From positions 620,001-684,000 of the forward strand of contig NZ_JAAIVF010000002.1 of assembly GCF_029589495.1 (NCBI RefSeq): a stretch of 64,000 bases of DNA. The letters are read 5' to 3'. The stretch comes from Speluncibacter jeojiensis (lineage in GTDB: Bacteria; Actinomycetota; Actinomycetes; Mycobacteriales; Mycobacteriaceae). The translations under genes were made by a program, and so were the position numbers. The stretch's first letter is position 1. Each line of letters starts with the position of its first letter. Below the pieces are notes generated by a model. It was not told where the DNA came from, did no database searches, and saw only the letters and a program-made list of their open reading frames with translations. This document shows, in pieces, positions 8,550 through 18,083 of the stretch.

Positions 8550-9710
8550 ATGCTTCGCGACGATCCCGACCAGGACCACCCTCGCGCCGACGGCCCGCGC
8601 CCGCGGTCCCGTCGGCGCCGTCTGGGGCTTAGCGCCACCCGGACCCGTCGCGGCCTGCTCCTGATGGCGGCCGGGGCTGTCGCGGCGGGTGTGGTCACCG
8701 TGGTGTTCGCCGGCGGCGACCGGACGCCGACGGTGAGCGCGAGCAACGCGGGCACGGCCGAGAGCGCGGTTGTCGAGCCGGCGGTGGCCCGCGACGCCGC
8801 GGCGGGCAGATGCCTGACCTGGACGAAGGACGACGCGCAGGATCTGGCGCAGGTCGACTGCGCGGCCCCGCACCTGTTCGAGGTCGCGTCATCGATCGAC
8901 CTGGGGGCGTTCCCGGGTTCCGAGTTCGGCCGCGACGCGCCGAAGCCGAGCCCGCTGCGGTACGCGCAGTTGCGCGACGAGATGTGCACGCCGGCGGTGG
9001 CGGGCTACCTCGGCAACCGGCTCGACCCGCACGGCAAGTTCTCCGTCGGCGTCATCCACCCCGGCGATGCCGGGTGGGCCGGCGGCGACCGCACGGTCCG
9101 GTGCGGCCTGCAGCAGACCAGCGTGGACGGCCGGCAGTTCACGCCGATCCGCGGCACGGTCGCGTCGCAGGACCAGTCGAAGGTGTGGGACGCGGGCACA
9201 TGTCTGGGCATCGACCGCAGCCTGCCGACCGATCCGGCGGCCTGCGACCGGATCCACTCGGTCGAGGTCACCTACACCGCGGACCTGGGCGAACAGTTCC
9301 CGGGCGACCTGCCGTCGACCGCGGACCAGGACACGTATCTCGAGGATCTGTGCACCCGGGAGACCAACGCCTATCTCGGTTCACCGGACGCGCTCGCCGA
9401 CAAGACCCTCACGCTGTTCTGGGACAACAAGGACCTCGCGGCGTGGATGGCCGGCAGCCGCAAGGTCAACTGCACGATCGGCAGCCCGATCCCGGGCAGG
9501 GGTTTCGCGCCGATCGGCGGCTCGGCGAAGGGGCCGATCACCGTCAACGGCACCGCGCCGGTGCCCCCGCCGAAGGCACCGCCCGGACGGTCGCTGCCGA
9601 TCCCGGTGACCATCGAACCGGGCACGCCCGGTCAGGGTGCCGATGCTCCGGTCGCCCCGGCCGCACCGGCGCTGCCTGGCATCCCCGGACTGCGACTGCC
9701 CGGCCAGTGA
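8550..9710 (+). CDS. Membrane-anchored septum-formation-domain protein (Rv3835-like)
   Basis: A 386-residue protein. It has a basic N-terminus, one transmembrane helix (about residues 33-55) and a long extracytoplasmic part with paired cysteines (GRCLTW, VDCAAPHLFE, EMCTP, VRCGLQQ). This is the pattern of the septum_form domain (PF13845), apparently present twice: the second copy contains GTCLGID, ACDRIHSVEVT, DLCTRE and VNCTIG. The last 60 residues are Pro/Ala rich. From memory, M. tuberculosis Rv3835 has the same position between serS and the small metallopeptidase. A role in the envelope or at the septum is inferred from domain name and location only. Confidence 0.82.
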   Translation: MLRDDPDQDHPRADGPRPRSRRRRLGLSATRTRRGLLLMAAGAVAAGVVTVVFAGGDRTPTVSASNAGTAESAVVEPAVARDAAAGRCLTWTKDDAQDLAQVDCAAPHLFEVASSIDLGAFPGSEFGRDAPKPSPLRYAQLRDEMCTPAVAGYLGNRLDPHGKFSVGVIHPGDAGWAGGDRTVRCGLQQTSVDGRQFTPIRGTVASQDQSKVWDAGTCLGIDRSLPTDPAACDRIHSVEVTYTADLGEQFPGDLPSTADQDTYLEDLCTRETNAYLGSPDALADKTLTLFWDNKDLAAWMAGSRKVNCTIGSPIPGRGFAPIGGSAKGPITVNGTAPVPPPKAPPGRSLPIPVTIEPGTPGQGADAPVAPAAPALPGIPGLRLPGQ

Positions 9711-9774
9711 CCTGGCAGGTGCCAGATCCCCGGTGACACACTTCCCCTCCCACCCACGGCCGCTTGGAGACGAC

Positions 9775-10125
9775 ATGCCGGTGACGATGTCCGAGGAGCG
9801 CTTCGACGAGCTCGTCTCCGAGGCGCTCGACCTGATCCCAGAGAAGCTGGCCGCGGCGATCGACAACGTGGTCGTGCTGGTCGAGGCGCGCGATCCCGAG
9901 GATCCGACGCTGCTGGGGCTGTACCACGGCATCGCGCTGACCGAACGCGACAGCAGCTACGCCGGGGCGCTGCCGGACACCATCACGATCTACCGCGAGG
10001 CGCTGCTGGACTTCTGCCGCAGCGAGGACGAGGTGGTCCACGAGGTGGCGGTGACCGTGATCCACGAGATCGCACACTATTTCGGCATCGACGACGGTCA
10101 GTTGCACGCCTGGGGCTGGGGCTGA
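9775..10125 (+). CDS. Zincin-like mini-metallopeptidase (Rv3836-like)
   Basis: A 116-residue cytoplasmic protein of the PF06262 (zincin_1) type. The metal-binding motif HEIAHYFGIDD near residue 100 contains HExxH and a third acidic ligand. The fold is a minimal zincin, with the preceding helix-strand pattern ITIYREALLDFC. ATG 9775 is chosen because GGAG lies five bases upstream; an internal ATG at 9787 is less likely. It follows the septum-domain gene by 64 bases in the same direction and converges with the histidine phosphatase. Proteolytic activity and substrate are unproven for this family. Confidence 0.87.
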   Translation: MPVTMSEERFDELVSEALDLIPEKLAAAIDNVVVLVEARDPEDPTLLGLYHGIALTERDSSYAGALPDTITIYREALLDFCRSEDEVVHEVAVTVIHEIAHYFGIDDGQLHAWGWG

Positions 10126-10156
10126 CGGACGACGCAAGCCGGCCCGACGACCGGCG

Positions 10157-10822
10157 TCAGCCCATCGGGTCGTCGACGATCTCCGGGCGGTCCCGCTCGA
10201 ACGGCGGGTAGATCGCACCCCAGCGCACGCATTCCCAGCCGCCGTCCGGGGTGGGCGACAACGCGATGGACTCGGTGTTGGCCAGGTGCCGGGTGTCGGC
10301 GAACCGCGCATCGATACCGGTCATCGCCGCCACCGCGAGCCTGATGATCGCGCCGTGGCTGACGACGACGACATCGCCGGCGTCGGCGCGGTCGAGGTAT
10401 TCGCCGCGCAGTTCGGCGAGCGTGGGCAGGTAGCGGTCCAGCGCATCGCGTCCGCTCTCACCGCCGGGCAACCGTGCGGTGAGGTCGCCGTGATGCCAGC
10501 CCTGATAGACCTCGATGAACTGGTGGTGGGCTGCGTCGTCCGAGCGGCCTTCGAGTTCGCCGACCTGGATCTCGTACAGCCCGTCGCGCACCTGCAGTGG
10601 CGAGTGACTCAACCGGGAAACCGGGTCGGCAGTCTGCTGCGCGCGCAGCGCGGTGGAGCTGACCAGCGCCGACAGCGGCTCGTGCGCGAGGTCCAGCCCG
10701 AGGCGCGCGGCCTGGGCCAGCCCCTCCTCCGTCAGTTCGGCGCCCGGCGGCAGCGTGTCGAGTTGGCGTGCGACGTTGGCGACGGTCTGGCCGTGCCGCA
10801 CCAGGATCAGTCTGCCGCTCAC
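10157..10822 (-). CDS. Histidine phosphatase / phosphoglycerate-mutase-like protein (Rv3837c-like)
   Basis: A 221-residue member of the branch-1 histidine phosphatase superfamily. The phosphohistidine motif LVRHGQT is at residues 7-13, and the second catalytic His is in VVVSHGAIIRL near residue 150. GTG 10822 is fixed by a near-ideal GGGGAGGAGG ribosome site and a GTGA overlap with the pheA stop, showing translational coupling. True glycolytic mutases are longer and have different surroundings, so a small-molecule or protein phosphatase is more likely than glycolysis. The order pheA then this gene matches M. tuberculosis Rv3838c-Rv3837c. Confidence 0.88.
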   Translation of the reverse strand: MSGRLILVRHGQTVANVARQLDTLPPGAELTEEGLAQAARLGLDLAHEPLSALVSSTALRAQQTADPVSRLSHSPLQVRDGLYEIQVGELEGRSDDAAHHQFIEVYQGWHHGDLTARLPGGESGRDALDRYLPTLAELRGEYLDRADAGDVVVVSHGAIIRLAVAAMTGIDARFADTRHLANTESIALSPTPDGGWECVRWGAIYPPFERDRPEIVDDPMG

Positions 10823-11736
10823 GTCGCCTCCTCCCCGGTTCGGACACGGTCCAGCCAGCGGGAGGCGTCGTCGTCGAGCGGCGGGTTGGCGCCGGCGACG
10901 ACCTTGACGGGCCACGAGCCCAGGTAGCGGACCTCACGGCTGTGCCGGTACAGCGCTTTGAGCGCCTCGGCGACCGCGGCGTCCTCGATGTGCCCGATGC
11001 AGTCGAGGTGGAACCGGTACGTGCCCAACCCCGTTCGGGTCGGGCGGGATTCGATGCGGGTCAGGTCGATGTCCCGGATGGAGAACTCGGTCATCGCGCG
11101 GGTCAGCGCGCCGGGGACGTTCTCCAGGTCGAGAACGACGGCGGTGCGGTCGGTGCCGGTGCGCGGCGGCGGGGTGGTCGGCCGCCCGACGAGCACGAAC
11201 CGGGTGCGCGCGGTCCGCACGTCGACGACGTCGGCGGCGAGCGACTCCAGGCCGAGCAGGTCGCCGGCGAGGGCGGTCGACACCGCCGCGTCGACCTTTC
11301 CGGCCACGACGTCCTCGGCGGCGCCCGCGTTGGAACTGGCCGGCACCACGGTCGCGGCCGGCAGGTTGGCATCGAGCCACTGACGCACCTGAGCCGCGGC
11401 GACCGGATAGGCGCCGATGGTCCGCACCTGGTCGGCCGTGGTGCCCGGGCGGGCCAGAATCGAGAAGGCCACGTCGAGTTCGGTCTCCGCGAGGATCTGT
11501 AGCCGCGGGCCGAAGGTGAGCGCGTCGAGGGTCGGCGGCACCGGGCCCTCCACCGAGCTCTCGATGGGCACGACGGCCAGCTCGACCTCGCCGGCGTGCA
11601 CGAGTTCGAGGGCTTTGGGCGGGCTCGCGGCGGAGACCCGCTCGATCGGCCCGGCGACCGAGCCCTCGGCCTCGAGCTGCATCAGCGCGGCCTCCGTGAA
11701 GGTCCCGGGCGGTCCGAAGAATGCGATGCGCTGCAC
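10819..11736 (-). CDS. pheA: Prephenate dehydratase
   Basis: Monofunctional prephenate dehydratase, which converts prephenate to phenylpyruvate in phenylalanine synthesis. The protein is 305 residues from GTG 11736, giving the family start QRIAFFGPPGTFTEAAL. The dehydratase domain covers residues 1-190 and includes the conserved TRF (ARTRFVLVG). The C-terminal ACT domain (about 205-285) carries the phenylalanine-sensing ESRP motif, so feedback inhibition by Phe is expected. No chorismate mutase domain is attached. It overlaps the downstream phosphatase by four bases. Confidence 0.95.
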   Translation of the reverse strand: MQRIAFFGPPGTFTEAALMQLEAEGSVAGPIERVSAASPPKALELVHAGEVELAVVPIESSVEGPVPPTLDALTFGPRLQILAETELDVAFSILARPGTTADQVRTIGAYPVAAAQVRQWLDANLPAATVVPASSNAGAAEDVVAGKVDAAVSTALAGDLLGLESLAADVVDVRTARTRFVLVGRPTTPPPRTGTDRTAVVLDLENVPGALTRAMTEFSIRDIDLTRIESRPTRTGLGTYRFHLDCIGHIEDAAVAEALKALYRHSREVRYLGSWPVKVVAGANPPLDDDASRWLDRVRTGEEAT

Positions 11737-11823
11737 GCAGGAAACTCTACGTGTTCGATCCCGCTCGCATCGGCCCGTCATGGAGGCGGGGGACACAGCT
11801 GCCGCTTCCGCAGTGCGCCCGCC

Positions 11824-12282
11824 TCACCGCAGCGGCAGCTCCGCTCCCCGCTCGGCGGCCGGCCGAGGGCCGAAGATGCGGCGTTCGGTCTCGTCGATGC
11901 GGACGTCGTCGATGCTCGATTCACGTCGACGCATCCGGCCGTCGGCGGCGAACTCCCACAGCTCATTGCCGTAGCTGCGCCACCACTGCCCCGCCGAGTC
12001 GCGGCACTCGTACTGGTATCGCACGGCGATCCGGTTGTCGTGGAAGGCCCACAGGTCCTTGCGCAGTGCATAGTCCAGCTCTCGGGACCACTTCTCGCGC
12101 AGGAACGCGACGATCTCGGCGCGGCCGGAGACGAAGCGATCCCGGTTCCGCCACACCGAGTCCTCTGTGTAGGCGAGTGCCACCCGCTCCGGATCGCGGC
12201 TGTTCCAGGCGTCCTCCGCCGCCTGCACCTTCTGCCGAGCGGACTGCTCCCCGAACGGTGGGCAGGGCCGTAGTTCGGTCAT
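11824..12282 (-). CDS. DUF1348 / NTF2-like protein
   Basis: A 152-residue cytoplasmic protein with the NTF2/SnoaL alpha+beta cone pattern typical of the DUF1348 family ([26 protein letters not shown], then paired beta strands with [11 protein letters not shown]). GAGGAG six bases upstream of ATG 12282 decides the start. Members are about 150 residues, so it is complete. The enzymatic role is unknown; such folds bind small hydrophobic ligands. It is the first gene beyond the conserved pheA block and probably belongs to the accessory stretch. Confidence 0.83.
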   Translation of the reverse strand: MTELRPCPPFGEQSARQKVQAAEDAWNSRDPERVALAYTEDSVWRNRDRFVSGRAEIVAFLREKWSRELDYALRKDLWAFHDNRIAVRYQYECRDSAGQWWRSYGNELWEFAADGRMRRRESSIDDVRIDETERRIFGPRPAAERGAELPLR

Positions 12283-12363
12283 CGTGTACTCCTCTGCACG
12301 TTGCGGATGCATGTTGCGGCGCGAACGGTCGCTGTCGAGTCTGCTCCCGGACAGGGAAAAACA

Positions 12364-13569
12364 TCAGTCGCAGTGGGGTTTCCGTGGTTCGTCGTCACCC
12401 CCTTCACGGCCGTCGCCGGCACTGGTGAGGTGTTCGAGGGGGTGATGGTGGTGGTTGATGCGACCGGCTCGTGCGGGGTCGAGACGGGCGGGTGGGTGCC
12501 GGCGAGTGCGTCCGGCGCAGGACCGGCCGGGGCGGGTTGTGGTGGTGGCCCACTGGTTTTCGTCGTTGCCGACCAGGGGGTGGTGGGTGCCGCAGGCAAG
12601 GGTGAGCCGGTCCACATCGGTGCGGCCACCGTTGGCCCACTCATCCAGGTGATGGGTTTGGCAGTGGTAGGCGGGGGCGTCGCAGCCCGGATAGGTGCAG
12701 CCGATGTCGCGGGCGTGCAGCACGATGCGTTGGTCGGCGCTCGCGAGGCGTTTGGCGCGGCCCAGATAGAGAGGCCGGCCGGTGTGCTTGTCGAACACCA
12801 CGAGGTAGTGGTGGGCGTGTGCGGCCATGCGCAGCGCGTCGCGCATCGGCAGCAGGGTGCCGCCACCGGTCACCGCGGCTCCGGCACCCCGCTGCAGTTC
12901 TTTGAGGTCGAGCGTGAATATCGCGGTGACCGGCAGTCCGCGGTGCCGGCCCAGGTCCCCGGAGGCGAGCAGGGCGCGTAGCCCAACTTTGAGGGCGTCG
13001 TGTTGGCGTTTGCCCTGGCTGCGGGTGTCGCGACGTGCCTGGACTTCGGTGGCGGTGGCCTGCCGGGCGAGCGCGGCGAGCGCGTGTCCGGCCTCGGCGC
13101 GTTCGTCGTCCCCGACCGCGGCCGGTAGGTGCGCGAGGAACCGGCGGATCATGTGGGCGTGGTCGGTGCCGATGACGCCGTCGAATTGGGCGGCGGCGGT
13201 CGCGGCAAGTTCGGGCGCGACCGCCTGCCCGGTGGGGGTGTGGGTTGCGCCGAGCTGCCGGGCGGCGGCGATTCGGCCGGAAGCGTCCGGTCCGGTGATA
13301 CTCAGTCGTGTCACGAGCAGTTCGCGCAGGCTGCGCACCGCGTATTCGCCGGCAGCGCCCTGTTCGCCGAGCTGGTTGATCAGCGTGCGGCCGAGTGCCG
13401 GGGCCGTGCGCGCGACGCATTCGAGCCGTTCGAGGACCTCGATCCGACCGGTGTTCGTCAGGGCGTCGAACCCGGCCCGGCGCAGCATGTCGACACCGGC
13501 CTCGACCTGCGACAACGCAGCATCGACGGCGGCACCCTCCACGCCCGAATCAGCCAGCCCGATCGACAT
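12364..13569 (-). CDS. DUF222 / HNH endonuclease-domain protein (13E12 type)
   Basis: A 401-residue protein. The helical DUF222 region covers residues about 1-270. The HNH nuclease domain (about 285-340) is visible as C-T-Y-P-G-C followed by CQTHHLDEWANGG, with a closing CGTHH. Two Cys pairs and the HH dyad give the zinc and catalytic positions. The family is highly repeated in mycolata genomes (the 13E12 repeats of mycobacteria) and is often linked to mobility or recombination. Biological function is unproven. The tail after residue 345 is Pro/Arg/His rich. No flanking target-site duplication was seen. Confidence 0.88.
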   Translation of the reverse strand: MSIGLADSGVEGAAVDAALSQVEAGVDMLRRAGFDALTNTGRIEVLERLECVARTAPALGRTLINQLGEQGAAGEYAVRSLRELLVTRLSITGPDASGRIAAARQLGATHTPTGQAVAPELAATAAAQFDGVIGTDHAHMIRRFLAHLPAAVGDDERAEAGHALAALARQATATEVQARRDTRSQGKRQHDALKVGLRALLASGDLGRHRGLPVTAIFTLDLKELQRGAGAAVTGGGTLLPMRDALRMAAHAHHYLVVFDKHTGRPLYLGRAKRLASADQRIVLHARDIGCTYPGCDAPAYHCQTHHLDEWANGGRTDVDRLTLACGTHHPLVGNDENQWATTTTRPGRSCAGRTRRHPPARLDPARAGRINHHHHPLEHLTSAGDGREGGDDEPRKPHCD

Positions 13570-13601
13570 ACTCGAACACTGGTACGGGCCACTGACAAGC
13601 T

Positions 13602-14057
13602 TCAGTCGCGCGCGACCAGGTCCGCGTACACCCGCTCCAACAGCTCACCCAACGCCGTTCTGGCCTCGCCGTCGAGCGCCGCGAACGCCTGCTTCTCGGC
13701 ATTGTCGAGCGCCCGTTCCGCAGCGGCCAACGTGGCGCGCCCCGAGTCGGTGATCGACACGATCTGCCGTCGGCGGTCACGGGCGTCGCGCTCGCGCGTG
13801 ATCGCACCGTTCGTCTCCAGTCCGTCCAGGTACGCGACGATGTCGCCGGGGTCCAGTCGCAGACGTCCGGCCACGGCCTTCTGGTGGTCGGGGCCGAACT
13901 CGTCGAGGCAGCACAGGATCGCGTGCTGGTGCGGCAGCAGGCCCACCCCGGCGAGGCCTTCGGCGTGCAGCTGCCGAACCATCCGCGCTGCCCGCTCCAG
14001 CACGTAGCCGGGCCTGGACAACAGCGATTCGGGCGCCTTCACCGGGGACGAACTCAT
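13602..14057 (-). CDS. MarR-family transcriptional regulator
   Basis: A 151-residue winged-helix regulator. It has an N-terminal dimerisation helix (AARMVRQLHAEGLAG), the recognition region KAVAGRLRLDPGDIVAYLDGLE (residues about 60-80) and a wing with ARDRRRQIVSITDSGR, the MarR signature. It is divergent from the extradiol dioxygenase gene, with 139 bases between. That gap contains a perfect palindrome at 14104-14116, a candidate operator. The probable role is ligand-relieved repression of the ring-cleavage gene and itself. Confidence 0.88.
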   Translation of the reverse strand: MSSSPVKAPESLLSRPGYVLERAARMVRQLHAEGLAGVGLLPHQHAILCCLDEFGPDHQKAVAGRLRLDPGDIVAYLDGLETNGAITRERDARDRRRQIVSITDSGRATLAAAERALDNAEKQAFAALDGEARTALGELLERVYADLVARD

Positions 14058-14070
14058 GGTGCGAGCCTAG

Positions 14071-15093
<1,023 letters not shown>

Positions 15094-15150
15094 CCGGGCC
15101 GGGTCGTCAACGGCCCCGCGGGCGCGCCGATCCGACTACGCTGACCGCAC

Positions 15151-15996
15151 ATGACCTCATTGAGCGGTGCGACCACGCTGATCACGGGAGCCGCCAGCGG
15201 GATCGGCCGGGCGACCGCCGAACTGGCCGCCACCCGCGGCGCCCGCCTGGTGCTCACCGACCGCGATCCGGTCGGACTCGCCACGCTGGCAGCAGAACTC
15301 GGTGACGCGGTCGTCTGGCACCAGGTCGCGGACGTCTCGAATCACGACGACGTCGCCGCGCTCGAGCGGGCGGTGAGCGAGAAGGTCGGTCCGCTCGACA
15401 TCATGATGAACATCGCCGGCATCTCCGCATGGGCTCCGGCGCACCAGCTCACCGTCGACCAGTGGCGCCGGCTCGTCGACGTGAACCTGATGGGGCCGAT
15501 TCACGTGATCGAACGGTTCCTGCCCGCGATGGTCGCCACCGGACGCGGTGGGCACATCGTGAACGTGTCCTCGGCCGCAGGGCTTTTCGGACTGCCGTGG
15601 CACGCCGGTTACAGCGCGAGCAAGTTCGGCCTGCGCGGGCTCTCCGAGGTGCTGCGATACGAGTTGCCGCAGCACAGGATCCGGGTGAGCCTGGTCTGCC
15701 CGGGCGCGGTCTCGACCCCACTGGCGCACACCCTGGAGTTGAACACGGTCGACCGCCACGATCCTGGCGTCGAGAAGGCGCTGGGGATCTTCCTGCGCCG
15801 GGCCGCCTCGCCGGAGCAGGCCGCGGCGGCGATCGTGCGGGGGGTCGAACGCAACCGCTACTACGTCTACACCTCGCCGGACGTCCGCTACGCCTTCTTC
15901 CTGCAACGCAAGTTCGAGTACCCGTACAGCGTGGCGATGCGCGTTGCCAACCGGTACTTCACCAAGCTCGCGCGCCAGGCACCGAACAGGCCCTGA
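15151..15996 (+). CDS. Short-chain dehydrogenase/reductase
   Basis: A 281-residue classical SDR. The cofactor motif TGAASGIG is at residues 11-18, the NNAG-equivalent reads NIAG, and the catalytic Ser and YSASK are at about residues 136-155. The C-terminus extends about 30 residues beyond the usual length and is basic and aromatic (YAFFLQRKFEYPYSVAMRVANRYF), possibly a membrane-contacting tail. It lies 57 bases downstream of the extradiol dioxygenase on the same strand and is likely co-transcribed. It may oxidise a diol or keto intermediate of the same pathway, which is inference. Confidence 0.88.
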   Translation: MTSLSGATTLITGAASGIGRATAELAATRGARLVLTDRDPVGLATLAAELGDAVVWHQVADVSNHDDVAALERAVSEKVGPLDIMMNIAGISAWAPAHQLTVDQWRRLVDVNLMGPIHVIERFLPAMVATGRGGHIVNVSSAAGLFGLPWHAGYSASKFGLRGLSEVLRYELPQHRIRVSLVCPGAVSTPLAHTLELNTVDRHDPGVEKALGIFLRRAASPEQAAAAIVRGVERNRYYVYTSPDVRYAFFLQRKFEYPYSVAMRVANRYFTKLARQAPNRP

Positions 15997-16006
15997 CACG
16001 GGCGCT

Positions 16007-16753
16007 TCAGCAGCCCAGCTGTTCGGCCAGGTCGACGAAGTCTGCTGCGTTGATCTCGAATTCGTCCTCGTAGGTGGTGTCGACGACACCGCCCGCGCCG
16101 AACTCGAGCGGCCGCGCCACGAACGCGGTGCCCAGCCCCAGCGCCCCGGCCGCCCGGAGGTCGTACTTGTGGCAGGCGACCATCATGATCTGCTCGGGCT
16201 GGAGTCCCAGATAGGTCGCGGCCATCCGGTAGGCCGCGGGGTCCGGCTTGAACGCTCCCGCCATCTCAGCCGCGAATATCGCATCCCAGGGCAGCCCGCT
16301 GTGCTTGGAGATGTTCACGACCGCGCTCACGTCCGCATTCGACAGTGTCGCCAGCGTGTACCGCGACTTGAGCCTCGCCAGCCCCGGCACCGTGTCCGGC
16401 CACGGATCGAGTTGCTGCCACGAAAACGCCAGTTCATCACGTTCGGCCGCCGAGAACACCTCGATTCCGTCCTCGGCCAGCAGAACATCGAGCGCGTCCC
16501 GGTACATCGACTGCACGGTGCGCCACCGCGAGCCGTCACCGCTGCGGGCCGTCGCCTCGAAATAGGCTGCACGCCAACGATCGACGAAACCTTCCCAGTC
16601 GACGTCCGGGCAACGTCCGGCGCTGATCCGCCGGGCGGCGGACGTGACCGTCGAGTGGAAGTCGGTCGCCGTGCCCTGCACGTCGAACAGCAACGCCAGC
16701 GGCGGGTTCGCCAAGATCATCCGCTCATCCAACCACCCCACTGACGAGTCCAT
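16007..16753 (-). CDS. HAD-superfamily hydrolase, type II haloacid dehalogenase-like
   Basis: A 248-residue HAD hydrolase. The nucleophile motif LLFDVQGT contains the catalytic Asp about 22 residues in. Motif II Ser/Thr is in LATLSNADVS, and motifs III and IV in FKPDPAAYRMAATYLGL and MMVACHKYDLRAAGALGLGTAFV, matching 2-haloacid dehalogenases. The start is uncertain: ATG 16753 was chosen; TTG 16768 overlaps the gluconokinase stop, and ATG 16720 would be closest to family length. It follows gluconokinase by about 11 bases on the same strand. Actual dehalogenase activity is not certain. Confidence 0.83.
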   Translation of the reverse strand: MDSSVGWLDERMILANPPLALLFDVQGTATDFHSTVTSAARRISAGRCPDVDWEGFVDRWRAAYFEATARSGDGSRWRTVQSMYRDALDVLLAEDGIEVFSAAERDELAFSWQQLDPWPDTVPGLARLKSRYTLATLSNADVSAVVNISKHSGLPWDAIFAAEMAGAFKPDPAAYRMAATYLGLQPEQIMMVACHKYDLRAAGALGLGTAFVARPLEFGAGGVVDTTYEDEFEINAADFVDLAEQLGC

Positions 16754-16764
16754 GTCCGGCGGCG

Positions 16765-17316
16765 TCAATCGGGTCCCCGGCCGGCGAATCCCCGGACGAG
16801 GGCGAACGCCTGCTCCGCCATCTCCTCGGGGCCCGGTCCGACGTGAAGTGCGGCACCGGCTTCCGTGGCAAGCAGTGGCTCGAGCGCCGCCAGTTGGGAG
16901 TCCAGGAGCGAGGCCGACATGAAATGACCGCCCCGCCGGTCCAGCCGCTCACTCAGCAGGGCACGGTCGGCGATCAGCAGCAGGAAGAAGGCGTCGGGCG
17001 CGGCGGCTCGCAGGATGTCGCGGTAGCTCCGCTTGAGCGCCGAGCACGCGATCACACCGCCGCTCCCCTCGGCCACTCGGTCGTGCAGCCAGCCGCCGAC
17101 CGTCGACAGCCAGGGCCGGCGGTCCGCATCGTCCAACGGCACGCCCGCCGACATCTTGGCGATGTTCGCCGCGGTGTGGAAGTCATCCGCGTCGGCGTAC
17201 GGGAGACCGAGTCGCGCGGCGAGCATTCGGCCGATCGTCGTCTTCCCCGTCCCGGACACACCCATCACGACGATGCACGGCGGTCGCGAACGGCCTTCGC
17301 CTCCTGAATGATTCAC
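16765..17316 (-). CDS. gntK: Gluconokinase
   Basis: A 183-residue GntK-type kinase that phosphorylates gluconate to 6-phosphogluconate. The P-loop GVSGTGKTT is at residues 19-27. The family signatures ADADDFHTAANIAKMSAGVPLDD and ACSALKRSYRD are present, and the length is normal. GTG 17316 is supported by a four-base GTGA overlap with the stop of the upstream zwf remnant, the spacing expected of an ancestral zwf-gntK operon. There is no gnd in the window. With zwf decayed, this copy may be a backup or serve gluconate salvage. Confidence 0.9.
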   Translation of the reverse strand: MNHSGGEGRSRPPCIVVMGVSGTGKTTIGRMLAARLGLPYADADDFHTAANIAKMSAGVPLDDADRRPWLSTVGGWLHDRVAEGSGGVIACSALKRSYRDILRAAAPDAFFLLLIADRALLSERLDRRGGHFMSASLLDSQLAALEPLLATEAGAALHVGPGPEEMAEQAFALVRGFAGRGPD

Positions 17317-17837
17317 GAACCCGCCCCACCGGCCGGCCCGGACGAACCGGAGGGGTACTCCGCGAGCGGTACCAGACCACGCGACCACGTCGAAAGCACC
17401 GGCGCCACGACCCGCCACGCCTGTTCGGCCTCGTCACCGCGGACGCACAGTGTCGGATCCCCGCAAAAGACGTCGCGCAGCAGCCGTCCGTAGGCCGGCA
17501 GGCCGGGCGGCGGTGGGGGTGCGGACAGGGTGACCGGGAACAGGGTGTCGAAGGTGTCGCCGACCACGTCTCGTCCCCGATGATCTCGATGTGCCGGCTG
17601 TCCCACGACAATGCGAGCACCGGATTGGCCGGCCTGGCGGCGAGCATGTTCTGCACGGGCCGCATCGCCAGGAAGTGGTCCACCCGAAAGACTGCCTCTT
17701 CGGGGACCAGATCCGCGAGTTGCCGGTTGCGCACCCGCGACCACCCGGGCCACCTCGGACGGCGCCAACGCCGGCAGCAGGTAGTGCACCGTCAGGTCGC
17801 CGGTGCCGCCGAAGACGACCAGTCGATCGATCACCAT
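17313..17837 (-). pseudogene. zwf: Glucose-6-phosphate dehydrogenase remnant with internal deletions and two frameshifts
   Basis: Three separate pieces of G6PD are recognisable in about 525 bases; an intact gene is about 1,450. The N-terminus starts at ATG 17837 (IDRLVVFGGTGDLTVHYLLPALA). The central active-site stretch is in a different frame (PEEAVFRVDHFLAMRPVQNM, about 17730-17570). The C-terminus returns to the first frame (YGRLLRDVFCGDPTLCVRGDEAEQAWR, ending YPSGSSGP). About 130 and 200 residues are missing between the pieces. The two shifts cancel, so an open 174-codon frame remains and gene callers may list it as a hypothetical protein. The RxDH region and substrate loops are scrambled, so activity is not expected. 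Confidence 0.87.
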
Positions 17838-18049
17838 GGGACAACCTTCCCGCGTGCCGCGTCTGCGCGCGCCGCTTCCCCCACGGAGACGTGACGCAGA
17901 CAACTGAGCGCGCAGGGAACAACGGCGCGCGTGAGGCGTTGTAGAAGCTGACGGCGTCCGGACATACCCCGGGTACCACATCAGAATCGTCGCTTCGTGC
18001 GACCACTTGCCGAGAGGCGATATGGCGGGCGTCGTCACCCCGCAAAACG
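17838..18049. other. Intergenic region upstream of the zwf remnant
   Basis: No gene is seen. The stretch begins at the former zwf ribosome site (GGGAAGG on the minus strand) and probably holds its relic promoter. It ends at the terminator of the PAP2 gene. Confidence 0.5.
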
Positions 18050-18083
18050 GTGAAGCCGCCGGTGCACGCACCGGCGGCTTCAC
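18050..18083 (-). terminator. Intrinsic terminator of the PAP2 gene
   Basis: Perfect 15-base arms (GTGAAGCCGCCGGTG and its complement) around a four-base loop. On the minus strand they are followed by CGTTTTGCG, a short T-run. The hairpin overlaps the PAP2 stop codon. It separates this gene from the gntK/zwf remnant group. Confidence 0.85.

Noticed and set aside
10119-10163. GGGCTGACG/CGTCAGCCC inverted repeat as a terminator between the metallopeptidase and phosphatase genes
   Set aside because: The 9-base arms lie inside both coding ends and are 27 bases apart with no T-run, so evidence is too weak to list as a terminator.
12364-13569. HNH gene as a homing endonuclease, phage terminase partner or anti-phage nuclease
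   Set aside because: The DUF222 plus HNH arrangement is the widespread 13E12-type family; there are no phage or defence partners around it.
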